Shown here piece after piece: positions 41,535 to 53,356 of a DNA stretch of 64,000 nt. The notes beneath the pieces are model-generated. The model was not told where the DNA came from. It did not search any database and saw only the letters and a list, made by a program, of their open reading frames with translations. The DNA is from Haemaphysalis longicornis (lineage: Eukaryota; Arthropoda; Arachnida; Ixodida; Ixodidae): assembly GCA_013339765.2 (NCBI GenBank), contig CM023454.1:43285177-43349176 (forward strand), written 5' to 3'. Within the stretch, counting starts at the first letter, position 1, and the number at the start of each line of letters is the position of its first letter. A program made the position numbers and the translations under genes.

Positions 41535-42195
41535 AAAAATTCCTTCGCACTTCCCCGAGGGGGAGATTGGGTAAGTGCGAATGCACGGTTGTTGATTGCG
41601 CGATTACGGTGGATATCGTGATCTTAATGAGTAGTCGAGAGATTACACACACGCATACAACTACAAAGAAAGATATTTCACTCGTTATTGCTAGTACCGT
41701 TGCCCGGTCCGCCATCATCGTTATCGAGATGCAGGACCAGCGACCGCTCTCGACGACGGCGCGCGCTCGACTAATACCCTCCCGCGCCACGCGGCCGCTA
41801 CACGAGCGCCCTCACGCGTCGGAATGCGGAGCGCCCGCTACGCGAGCGAGAGCTCTCCCGCCCGAAGTGGAGAGGAGGCGCCCAACACCCGCAGTCACTG
41901 AGCGGAGTGAGGAGGAGGAGAGTAGCGCCCGCCGTTACGGCGAGGGCTACACGAGCGCCCTCACGCGTCGGAATGCGGAGCGCCCGCTACGCGAGCGAGA
42001 GCTTTCCCGCCCGAAGTTGAGAAGAGGCGCCCAACACCCGCAGTCACTGCGCGGAGAGAGGAGGAGGAGAGAAGCGCGCCCATCTCCCCCCGTTGCTAGG
42101 GAAGACGAGGAGCGCGCACACCCGCAGCTGTTGCTATGCGGACGACGGCGGCGGACGATTCAGGCTCGCTTAAGAAGTGCATTCGCACTTAAAAC
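41535..42195. mobile_element. Small non-autonomous DNA element, copy 2
   Basis: The left end (AAAAATTCCTTCGCACTTCC, with GAGGGGGAGATTGGG) and right end (CGCTTAAGAAGTGCATTCG, then CACTTAAAA) match copy 1 at 8421-8965. A perfect 15-bp inverted repeat, TAAGTGCGAATGCAC, lies at 41572-41586 and 42177-42191. The left end folds on itself (TTCGCACTT 41544-41552 with AAGTGCGAA 41573-41581). The interior is GC-rich with a tandem repeat of period 149 bp (units from 41798 and 41947), unrelated in sequence to the 147-bp repeat of copy 1. An open frame of 270 codons across it is incidental. Confidence 0.75.
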
Positions 42196-42384
42196 AGTTT
42201 TCAGTGGAAGGGAGCGAGTATCACCCGACAATCCATTTCATAGTTAGGCAGTGAAGGGTGAAAAAACTAAATTAGAATGCGTTGGTTCGACACTGGCAAG
42301 GCTTGGTATTAAGGTACTGATTACTTCTATTTATGGACGGCGAGGAAAATGAGATGTAGGTACTGTCAGACATGCCATAGACTG

Positions 42385-42640
42385 AGTTAATAAGACAGCA
42401 AAGCAATTTCATAGAAATAATTTAGTCGGCGCGCGCGTAGTGTGGTAAGTTCAAGAGAAGACAGGGCAATGGAAGGTGAGCGGTAGCGGTCATAGAGATT
42501 ACAAATAAATCTCATAGCTTTTTTTGATGGCCTCGATTCTATCGATTTCCCCCTGCTTGTGTGGGTTCCATACGGGGCACGCGTAGTGAAGCGCACGACA
42601 AACCAGTGTTTTATACATTAGTAATTTAGTGCTTTTTGGG
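42385..42640 (-). pseudogene. LINE-D post-RT segment
   Basis: Minus strand: KKAMRFICNLYDRYRSPSIA and SSLELTTLRARRLNYF. It aligns with the fragment at 80-334 (A-x-R-F-V/I...Y-R...S...L...R...L), suggesting that both come from the same broad family. Confidence 0.65.
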
Positions 42641-42759
42641 GGTTGTGACAGTGTTCGCCTTAAATAGCCTAATTTTTAAAGATTTTCTGCAGATTAAGGG
42701 TATATGATGAGACAAACATAGATTGCTGGAAAGAACAACGCCAAGATAATTGTATTGTG

Positions 42760-43560
42760 TTATTTTTTCAGGGTGGATCCATTAAACGAGTACGTGAAGC
42801 AGGAAGGGGACTGATTATTTGTGAAAGACATAAGCACGAATTTGTTAAAATTGATACTCATTTGCCAGTTTGCACACCATTCACAAAATTTTGTAAATGA
42901 GTCATTTAGATGATGAGCTTCAGGAGAGTCAATGGGTTCAAACAAAACACAATCATCCGCGTACAGACGAATATTAGAGGTGGCGTTATTAGGCAAACCG
43001 TTTATACACAGTAAAAACAGTAACGGGCCAAGTACAGAACCTTGTGGAACGCCTGAACTAGCACTAACAATACAGGAGTCAGTCGAGTTATAACGAACGT
43101 ATTTTGAGCCATCAGAAAGAAAATTTGAAATCCAAGTAACTAGTTCTCGGTTGTTTATTATAGTGTTTTTTACATAGTAATTTAGAGTGAAGTACAGTGT
43201 CGAACGCTTTCGAAAAGTGAATGAATGTTGCGTCAACTTGATTACCAATGACTATGATACTTGTACTTTCGTGCACAAATTGGGTTAACTGCGTAACAAT
43301 ACTATAACTTTGTGTGAATCCATGTTGGAAGTCATAAAAAAGATTGTTAGATTCGAGAATTGGAATAATATGTTTGTCAATGATATGTTCTAATAGGTTG
43401 CAGGAATGAGGGGTAAGAGAGATGGGCCTGTAATTGCTGGAAACTTGCTTGCACCCAGATTTATGTAAAGGTACTATTCTGCAAATTTCCCAAGATTTGG
43501 GAACAGTACCAGGTTTTATAGATTTATTGAAAATTATTGTAAGGTATTGAGAGGTCCAAA
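42760..43560 (-). pseudogene. LINE-D reverse transcriptase
   Basis: Reading the minus strand: PGTVPKSWEICRIVPLHKSG, SNYRPISLTPHSCNLLEHII, FIHFSKAFDTVLH, then a 162-codon frame (43248-42760) with SSGVPQGSVLGPLLFLLCIN and IRLYADDCVLFEP. The G-V-P-Q-G-S-V-L-G-P block and YADD active site are intact. The first catalytic aspartate, usually D-F-S-K-A-F, reads H-F-S-K-A-F, so one metal ligand is lost. A frameshift sits near 43200. Confidence 0.9.
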
Positions 43561-43949
43561 GTGATTAGCTAACGAGAAACACGTGAGGGATAGCCTCGGG
43601 TCCATAACTTTTTCGTGTGCATATTAAGTATGACATTTAACATGCCCTCTTCAGTGACAACTACATCGCGGCTTGGAGATGTTGGATTCGAGGTGGAAAA
43701 AAAGGAAACAAGACTGTCAACTTTAAAAAAAAACTGAGAGGAGTTCAAAGTGTGCGAAATTTCCGCCGGATCATCTACGATTCTGTCGCTTATTTAGAAA
43801 GAATTGCAGAAAGCATCGCGTGGTAGGAGCGAGAGGCAGAACTAGCAGGGATTGTCGGATAGTAAACTTTGCATTTGAACACAAAAAAGAAATCATTAGC
43901 TATATCTTGCTGCTCTCGAAGTTCCCTCTTGGCCTCAGTAAACCTGGTA

Positions 43950-44900
43950 ATACTTTCTGGATTGCTAGATTATTTGCAGCGCCGAAGTCTCCAGACTTTA
44001 CGAGATAAGTGTAAAAGGTCACGGTTCATCCAGGGAACATCACTGTTTTTCTTTTTAGTCTTTTAGGCATAAACTCTAAAATGCATGATTTTACTACCTT
44101 TTCAAAAGTGGTAGTTAGTGTATCAAGGTCACCTGAAGGTGCTGAGTAGCACAAAATCATCGTCAGCATCGGCCAAAGCAACTAAAAGATAGAAGTCATC
44201 CGCACGTTCAAAGTCAGGAAACGAAGCGAAAACAGATCGCGGTTTATTGGTTACGCATGCGAGGCAATCGACAACAGCCTGATCGTCATACAGGCCATTA
44301 AATTATTTGGAAGATAACGCCTTTATACGAAAGGGCGGAGCTTAAAACTACGAGATCGAGAACAACATTCACCCTGGTTGCTCCATGAACGATTTGAGTT
44401 AGGCTGAAAGATACTGTAAAGTCTGTAAGTTCTCTGTAAATAATAATTTCGCGACCATCAGACGTAAAAGAAGGCCAGTGCATTCCTGGGATGTTAAAAT
44501 CACCCAATTCAAATGAAGTTAGATGCACTGAAATTGCGCTCGTACATGAAGTTTTTGAAACATTGTAATGTTTCAGTAGTCGAGGCAGCACGCCGGTAGA
44601 AAACTTTAATGACAATCGCACGTTTGTCGAGGCCAATCTTCCACCAAACAGACTCTGTGTCGGCGGGGCCTAGAATAACAGCAAAATTTAAGTCCAAAAG
44701 AATGAGAAGAGCAACACCACCCCTTTCCCCACGAGTTGATCGGTTCGAACTGCTGTGTACCCTGGGGGAGTGAACTCGGAATCCAGAATACCATCATGTA
44801 GCCACGTTTCAGTTATGCCGATGACGTGAAGCGAATGCGCTGAAACATGGGAGAGAATGCTAGGTAATTTTAGTGTTACGCTCCTTGCGTTTAAATTTAG
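43950..44900 (-). pseudogene. LINE-D endonuclease remnant
   Basis: Minus-strand frames contain STRGERGGVALLILLDLNFA, VILGPADTESVWWKIGLDKR, AIVIKVFYRRAAST, then LGDFNIPGMHWPSFTSDGRE and TRVNVVLDLVVLSSAL. These are the middle and end of a LINE endonuclease: the G-D-F-N catalytic block and the V-L-D-L segment before S-D-H. The opening L-x-x-N-x-R motif is only weakly visible near 44890. Confidence 0.8.
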
Positions 44901-45064
44901 AAGGACGAAATTTTATTCCTGTCTGAACGACATCAACCGTAGACAAAAGGCGCTGCTGCGAGGGTAGGTTAACCATGAGAGGAACGGAGTTCCGAACCGG
45001 ATGGAGCCGAGGAGGGCATCGCATCGGAATTATTTGGCAAACTAGGGGCTTTGACAGGTGCTAA

Positions 45065-45758
45065 GATCGGTGACTATGCTAGGACGCAGCAGGTAAGGCG
45101 GTCCTGACACCCGAGTTCATTCAGCAGCAGATGCCTATTGCAAGAGTCAGTGCCCTCGTCGTTGTCCCAAGTAAGCTGCCGGGGTGTGTACACACGGAGC
45201 AGAGCGGAACCATAAGGCGGGAGTGCCGCGTCCAGTTGTGTAGCGTCTTTGCGCCGCGTTGGACAGGAAGCGCAACAATGCCTTAAGACCAATGCTGTCA
45301 CCGCAACGTGACATATCAACATGGCCAAACCCGAACTGGTAGTGTGTGATGTGGAAACGGATGCAGTGAGCAAAGCGGTGGATGATGGCGAGAATGGCTC
45401 AAGAAACCAGCCGCCACAAGGCATCGAGGTGAGGCACCCGAAATATGTCGGCAGGAGGAAAGAGGAAAAGGTGCAGTGCCAGTCTCAAGTGACTGTGAGT
45501 GGCAGTGAAAATGCGAGGACTGTTGATCGCGCCGCGGATACAGGTAACGAGGACGACGACCCCAAGCCGAAAAGAATAACCTTCGATACCACCAGTAGAG
45601 CCTCTATGGCACCAGAGTGGTCACGAGAACAAAATGGGTCCGAGGTACAAAAATCCAGCGAAGGCTTGAGAGAGCCCCCTCGAAACTGTGCCCAAGAAAG
45701 GTGCACAACGCCCAAACAAAAGCCTAATATTCCGACAGACCGAATGCCAAATACGTGA
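45065..45758 (+). pseudogene. LINE-C ORF1, second part (knuckle and acidic tail)
   Basis: VSALVVVPSKLPG (45155-45195) and TIRRECRVQLCSV (45210-45250) mark the zinc-knuckle region. A 145-codon frame (45321-45758) then gives the charged tail, ending in TTPKQKPNIPTDRMPNT, close to the P-R-P-N-x-P-x-D-R end I associate with this ORF1 family. On its own this frame might be mistaken for a host gene; the context argues otherwise. Confidence 0.65.
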
Positions 45759-46469
45759 GGTATTTGCTACATCTGTGCCAAACAAACAGAAGGGCGAAAA
45801 AGTATCGTGCTTCAGTGGGGACTGTCCCTCTGTGCCGTTTACGTGTGTGCAATGTATGTGAATTTGCGCCTTGTGTGATCTGCGGACACGCCTCAACGCC
45901 GAAAGACCTCCAGCAGCGTCAACTAGAGGTACAAAATATCGTGAACCTATATCACGTAAGTATTGTATATTTGATGACGGCATTGTCATTCTTTTTATGA
46001 CTAGTGTAGGGACGTGTATAAAATTGGCTCTCAACATAGGTACCCTGAGCATGGGCGGGCACCAGGTCTTCGTAGTAGAGTGAAAGGCCGGTTTTATTTG
46101 GCGTATATATAGAAGCAATACTACCCAAAGTAGAGCCAATAGGTAGTCCAATTTCAGGGAACCACCGTGCGTGTCCGTTGCGAAATATTACTATTTTGAG
46201 AACCGCCATAAAAGGGAATTGCGTTTCAGAAGAAATATGCACAAAAAATACCATTACGGAAATAGCTATGCGCCGAACAATTGCAAGCGCAGGAACAAAA
46301 TATAGAAACCGCATTGCTGGTTGTATACGGGAAACTGTTTGGTCATTGGGACGGCAAATAGAGGATTTTAAAATCAGCATTAATTTGCTTATACCGCAAT
46401 GAAAGGGTGATGCGAGGAGATGTTTAGAAAAGCCACTGACACTATGCAAAAAAACCAATAAATTCGTAG
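45759..46469. other. Unreadable ORF2 start of LINE-C
   Basis: By position it should hold the endonuclease and the start of RT, but no motif survives. A 168-codon minus-strand frame (46458-45952) includes GLPIGSTLGS, slightly reminiscent of a Penelope RT motif. I consider that coincidental. Confidence 0.4.
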
Positions 46470-48150
46470 ATATGCAGGTGTGCGAAATTCCGAAACTGGA
46501 TGGTATAAATGCGGCGTTTCAGAAGACGTTTACGATTGACATTCACCTTTTTGTTGAAAGTTTTCAAACAAATCTGTTGGAACTATACTTTATAGTATCA
46601 AATGTGATCATTCGTTTATTCAGCAGTCAGGTGAATGTCCATAAAACAAAAAAAAATAGAGAAAAGAGTACAAACATCCATAATGTTTTAGTTGAGCCAA
46701 AGCAGACGTGTGGGAGTCGTGGGAGAAGTATTGTTACCCATGTACATGCTGCGCGGACTGTCTAGCAATGCTGTATTTTTTGTACCGCCCCGTTTCAATG
46801 GTGCGGATAGACTTTGGAACTTTCTTTTCTGTTTTATTGTCAGTTAGGAAAAATTACCCGATGTCTTCTCTCCTTCCTTGTATTTTTAAAGCCTTTTTGT
46901 TTTAAGTTCATGCAAAGCAAGGAAGGTAAGGGTTTTAGTTTTACTCAATTGAAGTGTATTTTGTTAGTCATGGGTATGACATTGCACCATCTGTGACAGT
47001 ACAGAGGGCATGCAAAGAGAGACGGAAAATACAAAATATTTTTGTGCACAATTTCGTATCATTGTAAACTGGGGAAAGTGCTCCCACTATGGCACAGAGG
47101 AAGGCCAACCAACGCAAAGACTTTTGAAAAGATCTTGTCGTTTCTGGTAACGAAATATCGTCTTGGACGACCGCTCGAATGCTATAAATGTAGCGAGCAT
47201 TGGCAGGAAGAAGCAACAAGATTGCATGATATGGCAACGAAGGGTCAGGAAGCAGCCTATCGGTGTTTCCTCATGCCAACATTTGCAACATCTTTCTGGC
47301 AGAGCTATGTCACGTTATGCAAGTAATACACTCTTCGCCCGTACGTGTGCGGACACTGCACGGTAATTTTGGATACAGCACCTATAAGGTACGGTATTTC
47401 GGGTTGCCAGGAAGAAACAACCAGCTCTGTGAATCGCTGTGGTGATGTGCGAGCGGGACAGCTTGGATTATCGCTTTTTTTTGGAGCAACCTGTAAGCTG
47501 ATTTTTTTTCTTCGCTATGCGAGAGAATATTGTTTTTTGTATGTTTTTGCAAAATGTTTGGGCGGGTTAACACCGGCCTTTTGTTATTTCTAGTGCCGAT
47601 GAACGTTACACCATCAAAGGCTACCTTAAGGAAAACATCGAAACTTTTAGATTCCTCTGTTCAAAATTTTCTCCTAAATACCTTTCAAGTGTTCAAGTGT
47701 TTTAATAAAACGTCTGGGAGGGTATTCAAAATATGTTCTTTTTCAGTTGCACTGTACCGAACTACGTACCAAACTGCAGGGCAAGAAGTACTGCGTTGAA
47801 ACAAAAAGATGAGAGCCCCAGCATGCATAAAACGTTATTTTTTGAAGTTCTTTCATTAAGTCTCGAGTTCAAAACATAAATGCCCGATTAGGGGCTGTTT
47901 GTGCCGTGGACAAAAGTCGATCTTCTGTGTATGATACCCGAATCTGCACACCACGTTTTCTTAGACTGCTGGGATGACGTATTTTCGTGGGGTGTCCTAC
48001 AGGAGACTGTAAAAAATACTTCCCCTTACTACCACTTGGAAAACGCATCATTCCAGTCAAGAAATAAGGTAGTGTACAGGGTGTTTTATCATTTTTTCTG
48101 GTTTACACGCGACATTGACAATTGCTACCGCGCGGCACCATTTTAATGCT
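46470..48150 (+). pseudogene. LINE-C ORF2 C-terminal region
   Basis: Readable parts: SLLPCIFKAFLFKFMQSKEG and KGFSFTQL (46870-46955), RPTNAKTFEKILSFLV (about 47103-47150), TSFWQSYVTLCK (47285-47326), and PWTKVDLLCMIPESAHHVFL with DCWDDVFSWGVLQETVKNTS (47900-48020). The last block resembles the C-x-x-C...H-V-F-x-x-C-x...F-W end of L1/Tx1-like ORF2 proteins; the paired cysteines are partly lost. Confidence 0.65.
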
Positions 48151-48310
48151 TAGCGGAAGACTGTCAGCATCCACTTTGTTCAGAATGTCAGTATGTTGAA
48201 ACAGGCGTTGAATGCGCAATGCCCGGGGCTTCCAGCGTTGCGAATTTGAGAGAAATAGCCTTTTTTTATGTTTATGACAGTATTCGCTAGCGAATTGTAG
48301 ATAGTCGCCT

Positions 48311-48336
48311 AAGTGTCGTTTCTTCAAACGACACTT
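48311..48336. repeat. 11-bp perfect hairpin near the LINE-C 3' end
   Basis: AAGTGTCGTTT-CTTC-AAACGACACTT, with partial pairing extending outward to GCG/CGC. It lies about 30 bp upstream of AATAAA, within the 3' untranslated part of LINE-C. Confidence 0.85.
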
Positions 48337-48820
48337 ACGCGATTGTTTGTTCCAAAAACAGTAATAAAAAAACAAACGCCGGATAGTACGGTTTGAAGAG
48401 CACCACACGCGTTAAATGGAGGTAGTGGACTCAATTTTCGCATCTGATTGAGGCGATTGTTTTATTTTGATTCCTGTGTGCAGCCATCACACAAATGCAA
48501 GTATTTCCTCATTTGCACTAAGTAGCACTACAAAGTATGAGAATAGCACTTGCAATTAAGATTGCATCTTTCATGTGTTCTTTGAGAATCGCACATCATA
48601 TATGTTTCCGCTCAGTAACAACGCATTACGAGTGTTTAGGCTCCACCAGCGCGAGGTGTCATTGGCTTACGCCACCATCCTACCACGTTGCACGTGCAAG
48701 TCGCTAGGAAAGAGAAAGACGCACTGTGTGTTCCGCTATTATCCAGGGGTGGCACCAGTTACCCGAATTGTTAACATATAGAAATATAAGGCCCTGCCTA
48801 GGTTCAGAGAGAACTTGCTT

Positions 48821-48895
48821 CAGGGATAGCTCAGTTGGAATAGCGCCACACGCATTATGCGTAGATAGTGTTCTCCTCTCCCGCTTCAAAATAAG
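48821..48895 (+). repeat. Well-kept tRNA-like core of a satellite monomer
   Basis: It reads GGGATAGCTCAGTTGGAATA, with A-box TAGCTCAGTTGG (48827-48838), then CGCCACACGCATTATGCG and a weaker B-box. The D-arm-like region pairs as GCTC with a matching GAGC in the consensus (GCGC here). It is one of the two best A-boxes in the window. Confidence 0.75.
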
Positions 48896-51629
48896 GCCCT
48901 TTTTTGTAAACTTTGCTTCCTATAAATACATAATCAACAAAATTGGCAATTGACTTGCTTGCCCATATAAATTGCCTTCCATGACGGAAAAGCACAGAAA
49001 ACCAGGACTGCATCTTTGTTGTGTGTTCATATGAGATCCCTCATTCTATTTATTTCTGTTCTCCAAAACTAAAAACTAACTTATTAAGGTTCTGGCTCCT
49101 GTAGGTCGAATTAGCCACTAGCTTAGCATTATGTCCGATCCCATTCCACATGACATGCCTCGAGCAAAACAAAAGCCGCGATTCGTCTCCCGCGGTTGTC
49201 CACGGGTGGTGCATGTTGACAGGCGCGGAATGTCTGTGAATAGAAACCCCCACCGAAGTACACCGAAAATTTGTTGCGACGATATCTGAATGAAAAGACC
49301 ACCCCTCGCCTTACGGGAAGGCTAGAGGTTTGATTCCCTCTTTAAAGTGCGGCAATTTGTTCGTGACTTTTTATTCAGTTTTCTCTATCACACAAAAATG
49401 ACATATCAGCTCAGTGTAGTAACGCACGTTATTGTAGCCGTATGAAACTAACAATCAGTACAACATCTTTGATATCTGTTCTACCTATATTTCTCGTGAA
49501 TTACACATCTGTTCTCCAAACTTGTATTAAAGGGGTTCTGACCCCAGCAGTCCGGAAACGTCATTGTTTAATCCAAAAGCATTACCGCGTATCATGTGGC
49601 AAGCTACTAGGATTGAGAAATACGCTCTTCACTTTCCTGCCGTTGTCGTGGGACGGTGCCAGTTGAGCAGATTTAGAACCTCTGTTAAAATAAGCCATTG
49701 CCGATGTCAAGAGAAGGTCTGCTGCACTGACAGCTCACTGAAAAGAGCTCCACACAGGTTACAGAGACAGTGCTCGTATCAACTTGAGCTTCCGAACACT
49801 GCAATATTTTGCCCACTTTGATTTCTAGATTCCTCTGACACAAATTTAAGAGTTACTTTGTTCGTTGCACCTTCACGTGGCCAAATAGCATCGGCAATGA
49901 GGGCTGACATCTTTGATGTGTTTTTTACGGAATCCCTTGCCTCATATAATTGTGTTCTAAAACCAATCATTTTGATGGTTTATCGGATCCCGAATTGAAG
50001 CAATTGTGATTACGTTACTCGGACATCTGATCAGGCGCCATGTTGCAAGCCGCAATAAAAACGAAAGGCGATCTTGTCCCCCGCGGCTGTCGAGGAGACG
50101 TGCCGTTTGACCGGCATGTAAACCTATTTATATTGAAATAACTGCAGAGGTCAATTGAAAATTTATTCGCCGGGTTACCTCATTTGACAATTCCGCACAA
50201 GCATTCCGCAGGTCGTGGCTTCGATTCCCGTTTCTGATAAAGAGAATTTCGGCCTACTTAGATTTCTCTGTAACAAAATTATCAGGAGTACCTCATTCTG
50301 CTCTAGAAAACACCTTCAAGCAGCCGAATAGCCCCGGCACTGAAGACAGCTTTTTGTTGTGTATGTTCACGGAATCGCTCGCCTCATATATTTCTGTTCT
50401 GCAAAAATGCATTACGAGTCTTCCAACTCTAGCAGTTCCATAAATGTCTTTGGATTACTGTAACTCTGACAACGTTCTGCGTTAAAGGCGCTAGGAAAAC
50501 AAAATACTCAAGGAGCCTAACGCACTGGTTATGAGAGCGCAATTTGAGCGGTTTCAAATGCCATCCTAATAGAAATCATCGCAAAATTGGAGATAAATTT
50601 CTATTCCCGAATACCTCTGTGAAACGAGCACCACACGCCTTATGCTGAGGTTGTCGGTTGGACGCAGCCCTCGGATGGCAATGTTTTCTACTTTGATTTC
50701 GGTAGTCCCGTATCACACATAAATAATAGTTACCTCATTCATTGCTCTAAAGCACCATCAAGTAGCCACATAGCATGGTTCGAACAGGATTGTATTGTTA
50801 ATGTGCCTTTTTATCGAATCTAATTGTCAGATATATTTCTGTTCTGCAAAAACACATTACGAGAAGTCTGGTTCAAGTCGTCCTCAAGTGCCATTGGCTT
50901 AACCTGGAGCCCGAGCGTGTTCCACGTTGCGAGCCGCTGGGAAAACAAAAAGAGCCAGTAGACTGGTCTTCTAACTTAGTAGAACGTAGTTTCAAGAACA
51001 GAACCCGCTTTATTCCCAGGTCGTGCGTTGGATTGCCGGTTACCATGACGGCAATTTTTTTACCTACTTTGACTTCTGTATTCGCGTATCACAGAAAAAT
51101 GACAATTCCCTCATTTGGCACTATAACCCACATTCACGTATCCACAAAGCACTGGCAATCAGGACTGAAGTTTGGTTTTGTTTGTTATAAATCCCATAAT
51201 CTGATATATTTGAGATCTGCAAAAATGCATTACTATTATTGTGGTTCTAGTAGTCCGTAAACGCCATTTCATTACGCCGAAATCCGACCACTTTCCATGT
51301 GAAAGCGGCTAGAAGAGTGAAAAGCTTTCCGCATCTCTTTCGTTTTAGGAGGGGCGGTGCCAGCTGACCGGCACGTAAACCTCTCTAAATAGAAACCTCC
51401 GCCATATTCTCCATAGATTGCGCAGCCGGAATGGCTCCGTTTGAAGAGCACTTAGGCACAGGTTCTGTGTGTGATTTCAGCTTCGGATCATGGTGATGCT
51501 TCTGCGGAGTTTGCATTTGTATTACTGTGAAGCAGCCCTATATAGGGATTTAAAGCGCCTTCAAGTAGCCGATGTGAACTAAAAATCATGACTGCATCTT
51601 TGATGTGTGTTCTCACGTGATCCCTCCAA

Positions 51630-52155
51630 ACATACAGAACAACTCATGGCATGCAAACCCTCGAAAACAAGGTACCACAACTGCTCACTATACTCGCTGC
51701 TAAAAATGCCGCCTTGACGTATTGACGAACAGATTTATTACCATTTGTTCTTTCATAATATATGCTTCATCTATTTGTAATTTCTGCGCCTTAACAGTGT
51801 ATGTTCTTTGAATACCTCTTATTTTCTTTTTGTGTTGTTTTGGTAAGTACAAACATTGCAGCTTCCCAATCGTAATTTTTCTTGTTCTGCACACCTTTTT
51901 CTTTTAATACTTTCCTTCTCCATTTACTCTTTTGTTGTAGTTCTTAACAAGGCTTAGAAATGTTAACCCAGTGTTCAGATGTATTGGTGTCGTGCACATT
52001 TGGCTGTATGTTTCTCTTTATGATTCTTGTGTTCGCAAAGTTAGTCGTCAGCCGCTTCGGATAAGCTGAGTTTGGACAGCTTTTACTACGGTCCCCCATT
52101 ATCATGAGTACAATGGTGAATAAATAAACGTATTATTAGTATTACTATTATTAAT
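51630..52155 (+). mobile_element. Probable short LINE 3' end inside the satellite
   Basis: The satellite stops after TTCTCACGTGATCCCTCC and resumes in the expected next segment about 530 bp later. The insert ends with TGAATAAATAAACG and a (TATTA)n-like tail (52119-52155), as expected for a 5'-truncated forward-strand LINE. No coding motif is clear. Confidence 0.5.
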
Positions 52156-52939
52156 ATTCCTGGACTCGTATAGTTCGGTTCCGTAACAAAACAATACGAG
52201 CGATCAGCTCTAGCAGTAAAGATATGCCTTTAGCGTAGCCCAACGTCCAAACAGGTTTCACGTGCCAATCTTCTAGGAAAATGCTAGACGCTCTGTTCTA
52301 ATGGGGTTTTCGAGAGGTGGTAAGCGTTTACCGAAATGTAACTCGCTCTTCATAGGAAGGGTAGCGGAAGCCGAGAGACAGCTCGCTACCGGGAAGCTAA
52401 GTTGGAATCGCACCGCAAGCATTACACTGAGTTATTGGCTTCGATTCCAGCTTTTATTGAAGGTATTTCTGCTCCCGTTCTATTTCTGTATTTCTAAAAG
52501 ACAAAAAAACGAAAATTACCTTTTTGGCACTATAAAGCCCCTTCAAGTAGCCGACAAACCAGTAATCTGGCCTGCAGCTTTGAGATGTGCTTTTGCATAA
52601 TATTCCGGATCACTGTATATTGGTTGTGCAACAAGACAATACGAAGTTTATAGCTCCAGTAATTAGGAAATGCCATTGGCTTACCTCACATCCGACAACG
52701 ATATATGTGGCATCACTGTGAAAAAAACGACCTTCTCTCTCCCGCGGCTGCCGTTGAGTGGCGCCAGTAGACCGGTCTGCAGCTTGGACTTGCTGCCTTG
52801 GAGGAACCTCCGGTAATTCGGAGAGTATGTGTGGGAATGTTGTAACAGGATGGTTGGATTGAGGAAAGGCGGAGGTGTATGTCATGCTTGTACGGCAGGG
52901 GGCTAATTGAAAGAGAGTGAAAGAAGACTGTAAAGAACA

Positions 52940-53356
52940 TGTGTGGATGAAAGGGATAGTGGAGGGTAGGGAGATGGCTTTAGGGGTGTCGTACCTGTTG
53001 GGGGTAAGAATAGCAAAGAAAAAACCGAAAAACTGGTGGCGTGTCTAAAAAAGGACATCGAAGATTTGAAACGTTCCGGGGAGGTACTATTGGTTGGGGA
53101 CATAAACGCCCACATTGAAGATCTAGAGGAGTACGTAGACTTCAACGGAAATATAATGCTAGACATGTGTGAGTACCAGAGGCTGATCATGGTAAATAGG
53201 GAACAAAAATGCGAGTGTCAAATAACGTGGGAGTGTGGTAGAAAACAGTCGAATATTGACTATTACATTATTTCAGAGGGACTTTATGAATGGTTGGATG
53301 GAATGACCATAGATGAGGAAGGGGCCACAGTCTGGGCAGTGCCCACAAGCGCATAA
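52940..53356 (+). pseudogene. LINE-E endonuclease, C-terminal part
   Basis: A 106-codon frame (53036-53356) reads GEVLLVGDINAHIEDLEEYV, DFNGNIMLDMCEYQRLIMVN, CQITWECGRKQSNIDYYIIS, EGLYEWLDGMTIDEEGA. The catalytic G-D-x-N-A and the S-N-I-D-Y block are present, and just upstream YLLGGKNSKEKTEK is traceable. The final S-D-H is missing: the frame ends shortly before it, by mutation. Confidence 0.8.

Larger units (their letters stand above)
41379..45064 (-). mobile_element. CR1/L2-like LINE inserted in LINE-C (LINE-D)
   Basis: The minus strand from about 45060 reads endonuclease (44900-43950), RT (43560-42760), a post-RT segment (42640-42385) and a long 3' region ending in an A/T-rich tail (ATAAATAAAATATATAAATA) at 41379-41400. 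A small DNA element sits in its 3' region (41535-42195). Many frames are disrupted, but motifs are clearer than in LINE-C, in line with a later insertion. Confidence 0.8.
40905..48376 (+). mobile_element. L1/Tx1-like LINE (LINE-C), split by a reverse LINE
   Basis: ORF1 starts before 40985 and breaks at about 41378. It resumes at about 45065 and ends at 45758. ORF2's C-terminal part is readable from about 46470 to 48150, and AATAAA (48363-48368) is followed by an A-rich tail to 48376, where the satellite resumes. The 3.7-kb interruption is a minus-strand CR1/L2-like LINE, so LINE-C is older than it. The family is the same as LINE-B by ORF1. Confidence 0.7.
48377..52775. repeat. tRNA-like satellite, block C (about 9-10 monomers)
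   Basis: The ATGCATTACGAGGG-equivalent landmark falls at about 48618, 49072, 49523, 49962, 50407, 50850, 51225, 52187 and 52633: steps of 454, 451, 439, 445, 443 and 375, then 962 with an insertion, then 446. tRNA-like cores lie near 48410, 48850, 49310, 49760, 50200, 50645, 51020, 51460 and 52415. This block gives the clearest estimate of the 445-bp period. Confidence 0.92.

Noticed and set aside
41435..42247. A 270-codon plus-strand open frame rich in Arg, Glu and Pro
   Set aside because: It spans the end of a LINE and the GC-rich tandem repeats of the small DNA element. The repeat period of 149 bp and high GC keep the frame open by chance. It has no domain.
45321..45758. A 145-codon open frame that looks like a charged host protein
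   Set aside because: The sequence before it contains zinc-knuckle remnants and its end matches the ORF1 tail of L1/Tx1-like LINEs, so it is placed in LINE-C.
45952..46458. A minus-strand frame with GLPIGSTLGS, resembling a Penelope RT motif
   Set aside because: The catalytic D-D motif and the flanking RT blocks are missing and the location lies inside LINE-C. It is most likely coincidence.
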